Source: JADGGM01 sp027307005 (GTDB lineage: Bacteria; Gemmatimonadota; Gemmatimonadetes; Gemmatimonadales; Gemmatimonadaceae). From it: a stretch of 64,000 nucleotides of DNA. Position 1 is the stretch's first letter, and each line of letters opens with the position of its first letter. The stretch covers positions 47,073-111,072 of the forward strand of contig DATIEP010000085.1 of NCBI GenBank assembly GCA_035455745.1. Reading direction: 5' to 3'. Of the stretch, positions 28,827 through 37,212 are shown in pieces. Below the pieces are notes generated by a model. It did no database searches and was not told the DNA's origin. It was given only the letters and a program-made list of their open reading frames with translations. The position numbers were made by a program, and so were the translations under genes.

Positions 28827-29557
28827 CCGCACCGGCGGTCCGCATCGAGCGGGTCTCGAAGTCCTACGGCGACGTCCGCGCGCTGATCGACGTCTCGGTC
28901 GACGTCCCCCGGGGCGCGTGCGTCGCGCTGGTCGGTGAAAGCGGCTCGGGAAAGACGACGCTGCTGCGGTGCATCAACCGGTTGGTCGCGTTCGACGCCG
29001 GCCAGATCACGGTGTTCGGCACCAATGTTCTCGAAAGCGATCCGGTGGCGCTGCGGCGCGCCATCGGCTACGTGCCGCAAGACGGCGGCCTGCTGCCGCA
29101 CTGGCGTGTGCGTCGCAACATCGCTCTCGTTCCGTGGTTGGACGGCGCGCCGGATGCATCGGCGCGCGCCGCTCGTGCGATGGCGGCCGTCGGGCTCGAG
29201 CCGGGGATGGCTGAGCGATGGCCGCACGAGTTGTCGGGAGGACAGCAGCAGCGGGCCGCGGTGGCGCGCGCCGTGGCGGGCGGGCAGTCGTTGGTCTTGC
29301 TCGATGAGCCGTTCGGCGCCCTCGACGCGATCGCGCGCTCGGATCTGCAAGCGATGATGATCGCACTGCGCGAGCAGTCATCGCTCACGCTCGTGCTGGT
29401 CACGCACGATCTCACGGAGGCGTTCCGCCTGGCGACCGCGGTGGTGGTGATGCGCGCCGGCCGCATCGAGCAGCATGCCCCGCCGGCCGACATCCGGAGC
29501 GCGCCGGCGACGCCGTACGTGGCCGCGCTCCTGGCGCGCGCCGGCGTCGAGTCGTGA
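28823..29557 (+). CDS. Osmoprotectant (glycine betaine/choline-type) ABC importer ATP-binding protein
   Basis: The 244-residue ATPase starts at GTG 28823, overlapping the TGA of the M28 gene (GTGA). Walker A is GESGSGKTT at 38-46, the signature is LSGGQQQR near 134-141, Walker B is LVLLDEPFGALD and the switch His is in LVTHDLTEA. The sequence YVPQDGGLLPHW and the absence of a CBS pair point to the OpuC/YehX type. It powers import of a quaternary amine osmolyte through the permease encoded next. The TGA is joined to the ATG of the following gene as TGATG. Substrate is inferred from the partner's binding domain. Confidence 0.94.
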   Translation: MTAPAVRIERVSKSYGDVRALIDVSVDVPRGACVALVGESGSGKTTLLRCINRLVAFDAGQITVFGTNVLESDPVALRRAIGYVPQDGGLLPHWRVRRNIALVPWLDGAPDASARAARAMAAVGLEPGMAERWPHELSGGQQQRAAVARAVAGGQSLVLLDEPFGALDAIARSDLQAMMIALREQSSLTLVLVTHDLTEAFRLATAVVVMRAGRIEQHAPPADIRSAPATPYVAALLARAGVES

Positions 29558-31158
29558 TGTTCCGGCTCGCCGGCGCGGCGCTCTCAGCGGCGCTGCTCGT
29601 GCCGAACGGAGCAGCCGCGCCGCCGGCCGGGACGCGCCAGGCAAGCGTGCGGCCGGTCGTCGTCGCATCGAAGCCGTTCGGCGAATCGTATCTCCTGGCC
29701 GAAATGTTCGCCCAACTGCTGGCAGCGCGCGGCATACCCGTCGAGCGCCGGCCCGGGCTCGGCGCCACGCAGGTCGCATTCGCGGCGCTGCGATCGGGCG
29801 CGATCGACGTCTACCCCGAGTACACCGGCACCGGATTGCTCGCCATCCTGCACGCGGCGCCGATGCACGACGCCGGCGCGGTGTTCGACACGGTGCAGCG
29901 AGCGTTCGAGCAGCGATGGGGCATCCGCTGGCTGCCTCCGTTAGGCTTCGAAAACACGTACGCGATCGCGGTCCGCGCCGGAACCGCGAGCCGCTACGGG
30001 CTGCGAACGTTGAGCGATCTGGCGCGCGTCGCGCCCAGGCTCACGGCCGGGTTCACGCCCGACTTCATCGGCCGCGCCGACGGCCTGCCGGGCCTGGCCC
30101 ACGTCTATGGCCTCCACTTCGCGGCCGTGCGGCCGCTCGATCAGGCGCTCAAGTATCGCGCGCTGGCGTCGGGGAAGGTCGACGTCGTGGACGGATACTC
30201 CACCGACGGATCGATTGCGCGCTACGGCCTCGTGGTGTTGGGCGACGACCGCCAGTTCTTCCCCCCGTATCAGGCCGCGGCGCTCGTCGGCGCCCGATTG
30301 CAGCGCGACGACCCGGCCGCGGTCACGGTGCTGACGGAGCTGAGCGGGCGGTTGAGCGCGCCGGTCATGCGGGCGCTCAACCAGCGCGTCGAAATCGGCG
30401 GCGAGTCGGTCGCGGCCGTCGCCTCGGCGGCGCTCGCGTCGCTCGGCCTAACGCAACCGGCGAAGGCTGTCGCGGCGGCGACCCAGACGGCGAAGCCGTC
30501 GTTCATGTCCTATCTCTGGCGGCGCCGCGCGACATTGTGGAGCGAGACCCTGCGCCATTTGCTGCTCGTCGCCGTGCCGCTGGTTGCCGGCATCGTCGCC
30601 GGCGTGCCACTGGCCCTGTGGCTCGAGCGCCGGCGCCGTGCCGCCGAGCCCGTGATTCGCGCGGTCGGCGTGCTGCAGACGATCCCGAGCATCGCCTTGC
30701 TCGCGATCATGATCCCGCTGTTGGGCATTGGCGTGTGGCCGGCGCTGGTCGCGCTCTGGCTGTACTCGCTCTATCCGATCGTGCGCGGCACGTTCACGGC
30801 GGTGCGCGACGCCGATCCGTCGGCCGTGGCCGCGGGGAGAGCGTTAGGCATGACGCCGGCGCAGGTGCTGCGCTGGATACGGACACCGCTGGCCGCGCCC
30901 GGCATCATGGCCGGCATTCGCACCGCGGCCGTGATCGACGTCGGCACGGCCACGCTGGCGGCGTTCATCGGCGCGGGCGGCTTGGGCGAACCGATCGCCA
31001 CCGGACTCGCCCTCAACGATACCCGCCTCATTCTCTCAGGCGCGATTCCCGCCGCCGTGCTCGCGCTGATCGTCGACGCCGTGCTCGCCGCCGTCGAATG
31101 GTCCACCACGCCCGAGCCGCTCCGCGCCGCGGCCCGCGAACGGTCGCGCGACCGCTAG
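29557..31158 (+). CDS. Fused osmoprotectant-binding protein and ABC permease
   Basis: One 533-residue protein carries an exported glycine betaine/choline-binding domain (residues about 33-300, after a signal segment) and then an OpuBB-like permease (about 325-520) with the EAA-type loop AVAAGRALGMTPAQVLRWIRTPLAAPGI and the segment AAFIGAGGLGEPI. The binding domain shows SKPFGESYLLAEM and VYPEYTGTG, typical of the OpuAC/OsmX fold. Order is binding protein first, permease second, the reverse of many OpuABC fusions. The ATG at 29557 overlaps the previous stop as TGATG; a GTG three bases before is possible. With the ATPase above it makes a complete two-gene importer. Confidence 0.92.
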   Translation: MFRLAGAALSAALLVPNGAAAPPAGTRQASVRPVVVASKPFGESYLLAEMFAQLLAARGIPVERRPGLGATQVAFAALRSGAIDVYPEYTGTGLLAILHAAPMHDAGAVFDTVQRAFEQRWGIRWLPPLGFENTYAIAVRAGTASRYGLRTLSDLARVAPRLTAGFTPDFIGRADGLPGLAHVYGLHFAAVRPLDQALKYRALASGKVDVVDGYSTDGSIARYGLVVLGDDRQFFPPYQAAALVGARLQRDDPAAVTVLTELSGRLSAPVMRALNQRVEIGGESVAAVASAALASLGLTQPAKAVAAATQTAKPSFMSYLWRRRATLWSETLRHLLLVAVPLVAGIVAGVPLALWLERRRRAAEPVIRAVGVLQTIPSIALLAIMIPLLGIGVWPALVALWLYSLYPIVRGTFTAVRDADPSAVAAGRALGMTPAQVLRWIRTPLAAPGIMAGIRTAAVIDVGTATLAAFIGAGGLGEPIATGLALNDTRLILSGAIPAAVLALIVDAVLAAVEWSTTPEPLRAAARERSRDR

Positions 31159-31168
31159 CCGCCTAACG

Positions 31169-31483
31169 TCAGGCTTTGTCGACCTTCTCGACGACCAGCG
31201 TGTAGTTGGCCGCGAGCGCGGCCAGCGCGCCGATCGCCACCCAGATCGGGAGCAGCACCGCACCCACCACGCCCACCGTCAGCGGCACTTCCATCAGCGT
31301 GTGTCCCTGCTCGTTCTTGATCGTGATGCGGCGGATGTTGCCCTCGTGGACGAGCTCCTTCACGCGCGACAACAGGCGCTCGCCGCTCACCTTGTGCTCC
31401 TCGGTGTGGACCTTTCCCTCGGACGATGGAGGCGGTGTGGTGGGCGTCATCGCGTACCCCTTGGATGAGTTCTGCTCGGTCAT
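31169..31483 (-). CDS. DUF4342 protein
   Basis: The 104-residue protein carries a DUF4342 domain from about residue 26 to the end: VSGERLLSRVKELVHEGNIRRITI, KNEQGHTLMEVPLTVGVVGAVLLPIWVA. The C-terminal half has one membrane segment (about 70-95), so it is a small membrane-anchored protein. Function of the family is not known; it is often near ubiquitin-binding-like or stress genes elsewhere, but no such gene is here. Its ATG overlaps the TGA of the preceding gene by 4 bp (ATGA), so the two are translationally coupled. It converges on the osmoprotectant importer across 10 bp. Confidence 0.88.
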   Translation of the reverse strand: MTEQNSSKGYAMTPTTPPPSSEGKVHTEEHKVSGERLLSRVKELVHEGNIRRITIKNEQGHTLMEVPLTVGVVGAVLLPIWVAIGALAALAANYTLVVEKVDKA

Positions 31484-31887
31484 TTCTCGGTATCCGTCGC
31501 GAGCACTTTGGAAACTGCGGCGTGTGCCAGCACGACATCCGGGTCGCGCTGCAGCGCCTCGTAATAGTGCGTTCCGAAACCTACTCCCTCTTCGACGGGC
31601 GTGAGCAACGCGCGCGCGGTATTCATGAGCCCGTGCACGTCCGCCATCGTCGGCGGCTCATCCGAGTCGAGTCGCTCGTCGATCTCGACCACGAGCACCG
31701 AGATCGGCCTGAGCCACACGAACCACGGATCGTGAATCACCAGCTGCAGCAGCTCGCCGCTCGTCGACACACGCCCCACGACCCGCTCGAACGTCCTTCG
31801 CTCCGAATACACGAGCGTCTTGTGCAACCCCAGTAGCGCCCGTCGCAAGGCGCCCAAGCGTTGCCGGGGAAGATCGGTTTCGGACAT
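31480..31887 (-). CDS. Conserved-looking hypothetical protein, 135 aa
   Basis: I do not recognise the family. Starting at ATG 31887 (MSETDLPRQR) the product is soluble, with no signal peptide or membrane segment. It looks alpha/beta: an N-terminal helix (LGALRRALLGLHKTLVYSE), the central text WFVWLRPISVLVVEIDERLD and a C-terminal helix. It contains GFGTHYYEALQRDPDVVLAHAA, which gives the impression of a real conserved protein. A longer open frame upstream into the repeat array is not real. It is translationally coupled to the DUF4342 gene, which suggests joint action. Confidence 0.75.
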   Translation of the reverse strand: MSETDLPRQRLGALRRALLGLHKTLVYSERRTFERVVGRVSTSGELLQLVIHDPWFVWLRPISVLVVEIDERLDSDEPPTMADVHGLMNTARALLTPVEEGVGFGTHYYEALQRDPDVVLAHAAVSKVLATDTEK

Positions 31888-31934
31888 GAAGAAAAGTAAC
31901 TGAGCCGAGAAACCCCGGCGCCGCACGGAGTGTT

Positions 31935-32027
31935 CGGCTTTGTCCGGCTTTGTCCGGCTTTGTCCGCGCCCTGTCCGCCTTAGTGGTCCGGCCTTGTCCG
32001 GCTTTGTCCGCGTGGTGTCCGCCTTAA
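31935..32027. repeat. Second array of the TTTGTCCGC repeat family
   Basis: A 93-bp array built of the same words as the one at 18417-18662. It starts with three exact 10-bp copies of CGGCTTTGTC (31935, 31945, 31955), then GTCCGCGCC-CTGTCCGCC, a GTCCGGCC-TTGTCCGGC stretch and finally TTTGTCCGCGTGGTGTCCGCCTT. The right end is the TAA stop of the small HExxH lipoprotein (32024-32026). The left end is 47 bp upstream of the 31480-31887 gene, on whose strand it lies in the promoter region. The shared end sequence GTGTCCGCCTT and position at a stop codon are the same in both arrays. Confidence 0.9.
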
Positions 32028-32455
32028 GGCAGCAGATCTCCGCACTTCCCATCGAACCACTCTACAGGATGCGACGTGACATCGGCCAGGTCGTGCATGA
32101 CTTCGTGCCGCACGACGAGCGTGTCGCTCGCGTAGAAGTCGGCGATCACGATGGTGTGCAGACTCGGGTAGGTGACTGCGGCCGCGTAGCCGCCCGCGTC
32201 CGGAGCATGTACCAGCGATCCGGGCACGTGATACCAGCGGATGCGCGCGTAGTCGCCCACGAGTCCCGAGCATCGCTCCATGCCGGCGTACGCCGTGGCG
32301 TACCAGGAGGGCGGCGTGAGCGGTGTGGCGTTGACCAGTGCCGCCGGAGCAATCGGCGCCGATGGCGAGGCGCAGGTGAGCGCGGCGAAGCTCGCGGCGG
32401 CAAGGAGCGCGACGCGAGGCAGGAGGGGGCCGGTCGACTCGTGGTGCGAACGCAT
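32024..32455 (-). CDS. Small lipoprotein with an HExxH zinc-peptidase motif
   Basis: A 143-residue lipoprotein with lipobox Cys28 (LTC) and a short mature part. It carries H117-E118-x-x-H121 (HEVMH) followed by a His at 129, in an otherwise unassigned sequence; RHEVMHDLADVTSHPVEWF reads like the active-site helix of a compact zincin. Two cysteines (62 and 138) could form a disulfide. No characterised family was recognised. It may be a minimal secreted metalloprotease or a structural zinc protein. The gene ends exactly at the repeat array. Confidence 0.7.
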   Translation of the reverse strand: MRSHHESTGPLLPRVALLAAASFAALTCASPSAPIAPAALVNATPLTPPSWYATAYAGMERCSGLVGDYARIRWYHVPGSLVHAPDAGGYAAAVTYPSLHTIVIADFYASDTLVVRHEVMHDLADVTSHPVEWFDGKCGDLLP

Positions 32456-32726
32456 GGCCGGCTCGAGTGCAAGCCGGATTCCATCGTCGTCGACCCGTTA
32501 ACCCCTTCCGCGCGGCCAAAATCGACGCCCGGGCGCACCAACATCGATGCGTGCTCGACTTATGGAACGATCTGTGCCTGCTTGCTGGGGGGAATCGTAG
32601 CGGGCGCAGCCATAGCCGACCGGATGGCATCGCCCTTGCCCGACGAACCTGCGTCACCCCGATTCGCGGTCGCTCATGACGTCGTTGCGACCGCATCCAA
32701 AGTCAAATCGTTCGGAGGAAGGCTCC

Positions 32727-33923
32727 ATGCGCCATTTTGCGTCGCGACGTGTCAGCCGGTTCGCGCTTTCTCTGGCTGCGCTCGCCTCGGCTGCAACGCT
32801 TGCTGCGTGCGGAAGCGGCAGCGGCACCGGTGTCAACACCGGTTCGGTCAACGTGTCGGCCGCCACCACGGGCGCGGATGTCGATTCGAGCGGCTACAGC
32901 GTCGTGGTCGACAACGGCAATGGACACCCCATCGGCATCACCGATTCGGTTACGGTGTCCGGGGTCGGGTCGGGCAGCCATCAGGTGGTGCTCGCGTCGG
33001 TCGGGTCGAACTGTGTGGTATCGCCGAGTGACACGCAGACGGTCACGGTGACGAGCGGCTCGGCCGCGTCGGTGTCGTTCCAGGTGACGTGCGCGCTGCG
33101 GCAGATCGTGTTCGCGTCGTTCCCGTCCGACAGCGGCGACATTTTCACGATCGCCGACGACGGCACCACCGCGCACCAGCTGGCCTCGTCGCCGAGCTTC
33201 GATGGGCTGCCGTCGTGGTCGCCTAACCGGCAGCTGATCGCGTTTTCGTCCAGCCGGCAGCACACCGGCCACGGCTTCGACATCTGGGTCGTGACGCCCG
33301 ACAACACGGGGCTCAAGCGCCTAACGACCGCGACCGGCGAAAACGGCCTGCCCGCGTGGTCGCCCGATGGGAGCAAGATCGCGTTCGCGTCCACGCGCAC
33401 GGACACGACCGTTGGGCACGCCGAAATCTGGGTGATGAACGCCGACGGCAGCAACCCCGTGCAGTTGACGCACGATGACGCGCTGGCCAACGCGCCCGCG
33501 TGGTCGCCCGACGGATCGCAGATCGCGTATCAGTCCGACGCCTCCGGCCCAACGCAGATCTGGGTGGTGAACGCGGACGGCAGCAATCCGCACCAGCTGA
33601 CCAGCGACCAGTCCAACGACGCCTCACCCTCGTGGTCGACCACCGGCATGATCGTGTTCCAGTCGGACCGGGATCGCACCGCCGGTGACACGTCCGAGGT
33701 CGAGGTCTACGTGATGAAGTCCGACGGGACGAATCAGACGCGGCTCACGACGAGCCCCGGCTTCGACGGCACGCCGGCGTGGTCGTCCGACGGCAAGAAG
33801 ATCGTGTTCGAAAGCAGCCGCAGCGGCCACTCGGACGTGTGGATCATGAACGCCGATGGCACGAAGCAGACGCGCGTCACGAGCAACGGCGCTGACAACG
33901 GGACGCCCAAGTTCGAACCGTGA
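32727..33923 (+). CDS. TolB-like PD40 beta-propeller lipoprotein
   Basis: The start is ATG 32727, with GGAGGA about 9 bp upstream. A lipobox ends at Cys28 (TLAAC). After a variable Ser/Gly/Thr-rich stretch and an Ig-like region (about 35-130), residues about 135-398 carry five or six PD40/WD40-like units, e.g. WSPDGSKIAFAS, WSPDGSQIAYQS, WSSDGKKIVFES and repeated NADGSNP and IWVMNADG turns. Such propellers are protein-interaction scaffolds of the outer-membrane or periplasm. No catalytic domain is seen. A perfect 13-bp terminator hairpin follows the stop. Confidence 0.9.
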   Translation: MRHFASRRVSRFALSLAALASAATLAACGSGSGTGVNTGSVNVSAATTGADVDSSGYSVVVDNGNGHPIGITDSVTVSGVGSGSHQVVLASVGSNCVVSPSDTQTVTVTSGSAASVSFQVTCALRQIVFASFPSDSGDIFTIADDGTTAHQLASSPSFDGLPSWSPNRQLIAFSSSRQHTGHGFDIWVVTPDNTGLKRLTTATGENGLPAWSPDGSKIAFASTRTDTTVGHAEIWVMNADGSNPVQLTHDDALANAPAWSPDGSQIAYQSDASGPTQIWVVNADGSNPHQLTSDQSNDASPSWSTTGMIVFQSDRDRTAGDTSEVEVYVMKSDGTNQTRLTTSPGFDGTPAWSSDGKKIVFESSRSGHSDVWIMNADGTKQTRVTSNGADNGTPKFEP

Positions 33924-33929
33924 TGGGTG

Positions 33930-33961
33930 AGGGAAGCGCGCCGATGTGCGCGCTTCCCTCG
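33930..33961. terminator. Bidirectional hairpin terminator between convergent genes
   Basis: A perfect 13-bp stem (GAGGGAAGCGCGC paired with GCGCGCTTCCCTC) and a 6-nt loop lie midway between the stop codons of the PD40 lipoprotein (33923) and the convergent outer-membrane protein (33966). No T-run follows on either side, so termination would rest on the stem. The minus-strand gene's stop codon is only 4 bp beyond the stem. Confidence 0.75.
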
Positions 33962-33965
33962 CCGC

Positions 33966-36900
33966 TCACCATCCCGGCGTGAGCTGGAATCCCCACTGGT
34001 TCTTCGCGTTCGGACGCTGGAACGGGTGCGCGTACCAGACCTCCGCCACGAGATAGCCCAACACGTTCACGCGCATGCTCACGCCCGCGCTGACAATCGG
34101 CACGCGGCCCTGCGACGTGGTGGAGAACTCGATGTTCGGCGGGTTGGCCGACGTCCACGCCACGCCGGCGTCCACGAACGGCGAGAGCTCGGTGGCCAGG
34201 TACGGGAAGTTGATCAGCCCGAACTGGTCGGTGCCTAACACAGGAATGCGCAACTCCACGTTGGCCACCGCCATCTTGCTGCCGATCAATCGGTCGAACA
34301 CCGGGCAGCTGCTGGTCGTGGACGCGACGCACTCGTTCGCGTTGATCGAGTTCACGTCGTAGCCGCGCACCAGCTGCGGGTCGCCCACGTACAGCGGAAA
34401 CAACTCGGGGTTGTCGGCGTCCGGCCCGTAGCGGCCGAGGTGAATGGCGCGGAATGCGAAGGTGATCGGACGCATGAAGAAGTAGCGCCGGTAGTCCGCC
34501 AGCACGTTCTCCATGCGCAGCGATCCGAACGACGGATCGACCTCGAAGCGATAGCGGCCGCCGGCGATCGGCGACGTGAAGCCGTAGTACGAGTAGTCGC
34601 CCACGAACGCCGCCGTCAGCGACACGTAGTTCCACGTCGGCAACCCCGACGACACGTTCTGCTGCGTCTCGCCGAACGGAATGCCGGTTTGCGGGTCGAT
34701 GAACAGCCGGAAGAGCTGCGTGCCGTAGCTCAGGTGCGTCGCGGAGATGCCGAATTCGAAGCGCTTGGTGAGATCGAGCGGATATTGCGCGGCCGCATTC
34801 ACCTGATCGTAATACTGCCGAATGAGCCGCTGCTCGAATACGGTGGCCGGCACCTGGTTGCCGCCGTTATCCGTCAGCGTGGTGTCGAAGGCATCGGCGC
34901 CGATGAGCGGATACACGGTGTGCGAGAGTCCCACCTGCCAGTTCCACCGGTGGGCGAGATTGGCGTAGAAGACCGATCCGCCGAAGTCCTGGATGTCGCC
35001 GGCACCGCCTAACTCGACACCGATGACGTTGTTGCTCAACTGGTCGGCGAAGTACGCGGTGACGCCGCCGCCGGCGATCGTTCCGTAAGGCCCGACGCCG
35101 ACGCCGACGCCCGGCGAGCCCAGATACTCGAGCGACAGCTTCGGGTTGTACGGCAGCGTCGCATACTGCTCGGCCGGCGGCAGGCCGGTGACCGGATCGT
35201 GCACGCGCTCGGTGATCTCGCCGACTTCCACCGGCTTGAGCGGCGGCATGTTGCCGGCGATCGACGTCGTGTCCACGTTAGGCCCGAGCAGCGTGCCGCC
35301 GGCTTCGTCGGGCTGGATGGTGTGCAGCGAATAGCCGCCGCGCTCGAACAAGGAGAACGCGAGACGGCCTTCGTCCCTGGCGACCGACAGGGCGGGGGAG
35401 AGCGCTTCGATGCCGCTCACGCCCGTCGCCGACTTCGTCACCTCGTAGACTTCGTTCGTCTGGAGGTTGATGCGATAGATGTCATCAAATCCGCCGCGAT
35501 CGGAGACGAAGTAAATGCTCTTGCCGTCCGGCGAATACTGCGGGTTGATGGACTTTGCATTCGGGAACACGGGCACGAGCGAGATCTTGCGCGTGTCCAT
35601 GTCCATGAGCGCGAGGTGCATCGGCCCGTACTTGAGCGTATCGAGATTGGTGAGCGGCCCGGAGTCCGTGACGAACGCGACCGTCTTGCCATCGGGCGAC
35701 CACGTCGGCTGGATCTGCGCGTAGCGGTCGTGCGTGAGCTGTTCCTGGTTGCCCGTCTTGAGATCGTAGAGGTACAAGTCGCTGATGCCGCCCACCATGC
35801 CGGCGAACACCATCTTGTCGCCGGGGCCCCACGAGACGTCGGTGATGGAGCTCACGCCCTGCTTGGGCTTGATGCGGCGGACGATGTCCTTCTTGGCGAC
35901 GTTGAAGATATCGATCTCGTTCCGGCCGTCGGCGTAGACGATGAACGCGAAGTCGTTGCCGTCCGGCGACCACGAGCCCGACGAGTTGATGAAGCTGATG
36001 GCGTCGAAATGCTGGTCGCTGTTCGGCCCGGTGAGCTTCTTCACGATCTGTCCCGTCTGCGCGTCGGCGACGTACAGGTCGATGTTCAGCAGGCCGCGCG
36101 TCGTCAGGAACGCGAGGTACTTCCCGTTGGGGCTCAGGGCGGGCGACACATCCATGTCGCCGTACTTGCTGCCCGGCCGGAGGAGGCGCTTGCCTAACGA
36201 ATCGGGCGCCTGCCGCCCCTGCATGAGCGGGAGATACGCGTCGCGGATGGCCTGCAGCCACTGCGCCGACAGCGTGTCGCTGCTCATGCCGAGGGTGCGG
36301 CGGATGCCCAACTCGAATCCGCTCTGCAGCGACGCGCGGTAGAGCTGCTGGACCACGTCGTCGCCCCAGCGCCCGCCAATGTAGGCCCACAGCGCCTCGC
36401 CGTAACGGTACGGGAAATAGCGCGGGTCCGTGCTCAGCTTCTTGATCGTCGGAATGTCGTTGCGCAGCGCCGCGTCGCGCAGCCACATGGCGGTGTTCGG
36501 GTCGTTCCTGCCTAACGAGAGATACTCGGCCATGCCTTCGATGAGCCACAGCGGCAGGCGGTCGAGCGCGATCATGCCTCCGCCCTTCATCTTTCCGGCG
36601 ATGTCGTATTGGAACACGTGCGTCAGCTCGTGGCCGATCACGTGGTCGTCGTCGGCGTACACGCCGGTGAACGGCAGCACGACGCGGCTCCGCAATCCCT
36701 CGGTCACGCCGCCTGTGCTCTGGTCGATGAACCCGCCGATGACGTTGGTCTGCTCGAAATCGGCGTGGTTGGCGTAGAGGATGATCGACCGCCGATCGAA
36801 TTCGTCGGTCAGGGTCTTGCTGTGCCGCGCGTACCACCGCTCGGCCATGCGCGCCGCATCGACTGCCGCGAGCGACTCCGCGGCATAGTAGTAGACGTCG

Positions 36901-37064
36901 AAGTGCGGCGTCTTGAGCCGCTTGAAGTGGAACGTCTGGTACTGGACTTTGTTGCGGCCGAAGTACTGCGCCGCGGCAGTGGACGGCAGGCTAAAGGCGA
37001 ATCCCGTCGCGAGCGTCGCCGCGATCATGAGAGCCTTACTCCCTGCTATGCGTACGCTCGGCAC
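33966..37064 (-). CDS. Outer-membrane protein fusing an MA-type zinc peptidase, a PD40 propeller and an Omp85-like barrel
   Basis: A 1032-residue exported protein. The start is GTG 37064 with a GAGAGG ribosome binding site 6 bp away and a signal peptide ending STAAA-Q. Residues about 35-250 resemble the peptidase MA-like fold with the zinc motif H145-E146-x-x-H149 (HELTH) and further WLIEGMAEY, the latter a common gluzincin third-ligand region. Residues about 300-600 are PD40 units (NPQYSPDGKSIYFVSDRGG and others). Residues about 680-1032 form a barrel with VRGYD and SPFVDAGVAW, as in Omp85 barrels. One chain may thus link a periplasmic propeller and peptidase to a barrel. No POTRA module was seen. 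Confidence 0.88.
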   Translation of the reverse strand: MPSVRIAGSKALMIAATLATGFAFSLPSTAAAQYFGRNKVQYQTFHFKRLKTPHFDVYYYAAESLAAVDAARMAERWYARHSKTLTDEFDRRSIILYANHADFEQTNVIGGFIDQSTGGVTEGLRSRVVLPFTGVYADDDHVIGHELTHVFQYDIAGKMKGGGMIALDRLPLWLIEGMAEYLSLGRNDPNTAMWLRDAALRNDIPTIKKLSTDPRYFPYRYGEALWAYIGGRWGDDVVQQLYRASLQSGFELGIRRTLGMSSDTLSAQWLQAIRDAYLPLMQGRQAPDSLGKRLLRPGSKYGDMDVSPALSPNGKYLAFLTTRGLLNIDLYVADAQTGQIVKKLTGPNSDQHFDAISFINSSGSWSPDGNDFAFIVYADGRNEIDIFNVAKKDIVRRIKPKQGVSSITDVSWGPGDKMVFAGMVGGISDLYLYDLKTGNQEQLTHDRYAQIQPTWSPDGKTVAFVTDSGPLTNLDTLKYGPMHLALMDMDTRKISLVPVFPNAKSINPQYSPDGKSIYFVSDRGGFDDIYRINLQTNEVYEVTKSATGVSGIEALSPALSVARDEGRLAFSLFERGGYSLHTIQPDEAGGTLLGPNVDTTSIAGNMPPLKPVEVGEITERVHDPVTGLPPAEQYATLPYNPKLSLEYLGSPGVGVGVGPYGTIAGGGVTAYFADQLSNNVIGVELGGAGDIQDFGGSVFYANLAHRWNWQVGLSHTVYPLIGADAFDTTLTDNGGNQVPATVFEQRLIRQYYDQVNAAAQYPLDLTKRFEFGISATHLSYGTQLFRLFIDPQTGIPFGETQQNVSSGLPTWNYVSLTAAFVGDYSYYGFTSPIAGGRYRFEVDPSFGSLRMENVLADYRRYFFMRPITFAFRAIHLGRYGPDADNPELFPLYVGDPQLVRGYDVNSINANECVASTTSSCPVFDRLIGSKMAVANVELRIPVLGTDQFGLINFPYLATELSPFVDAGVAWTSANPPNIEFSTTSQGRVPIVSAGVSMRVNVLGYLVAEVWYAHPFQRPNAKNQWGFQLTPGW

Positions 37065-37212
37065 GTTAGCCTCTCGTAGGGGGTGAGCGCGCGACTCGAC
37101 GAGCGACTGCGTCGCGCAATCGTTGTACCAATACACGCCCCGTCTTCGCGGTTCGCGCGAGACGATGTGCAGATGGCGCACGTACGATACTACAGCTCAG
37201 CCTCATCGGAAG

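Noticed and set aside
33966..37064. BamA proper
   Set aside because: No POTRA repeats were seen before the barrel; instead there are peptidase and propeller regions.
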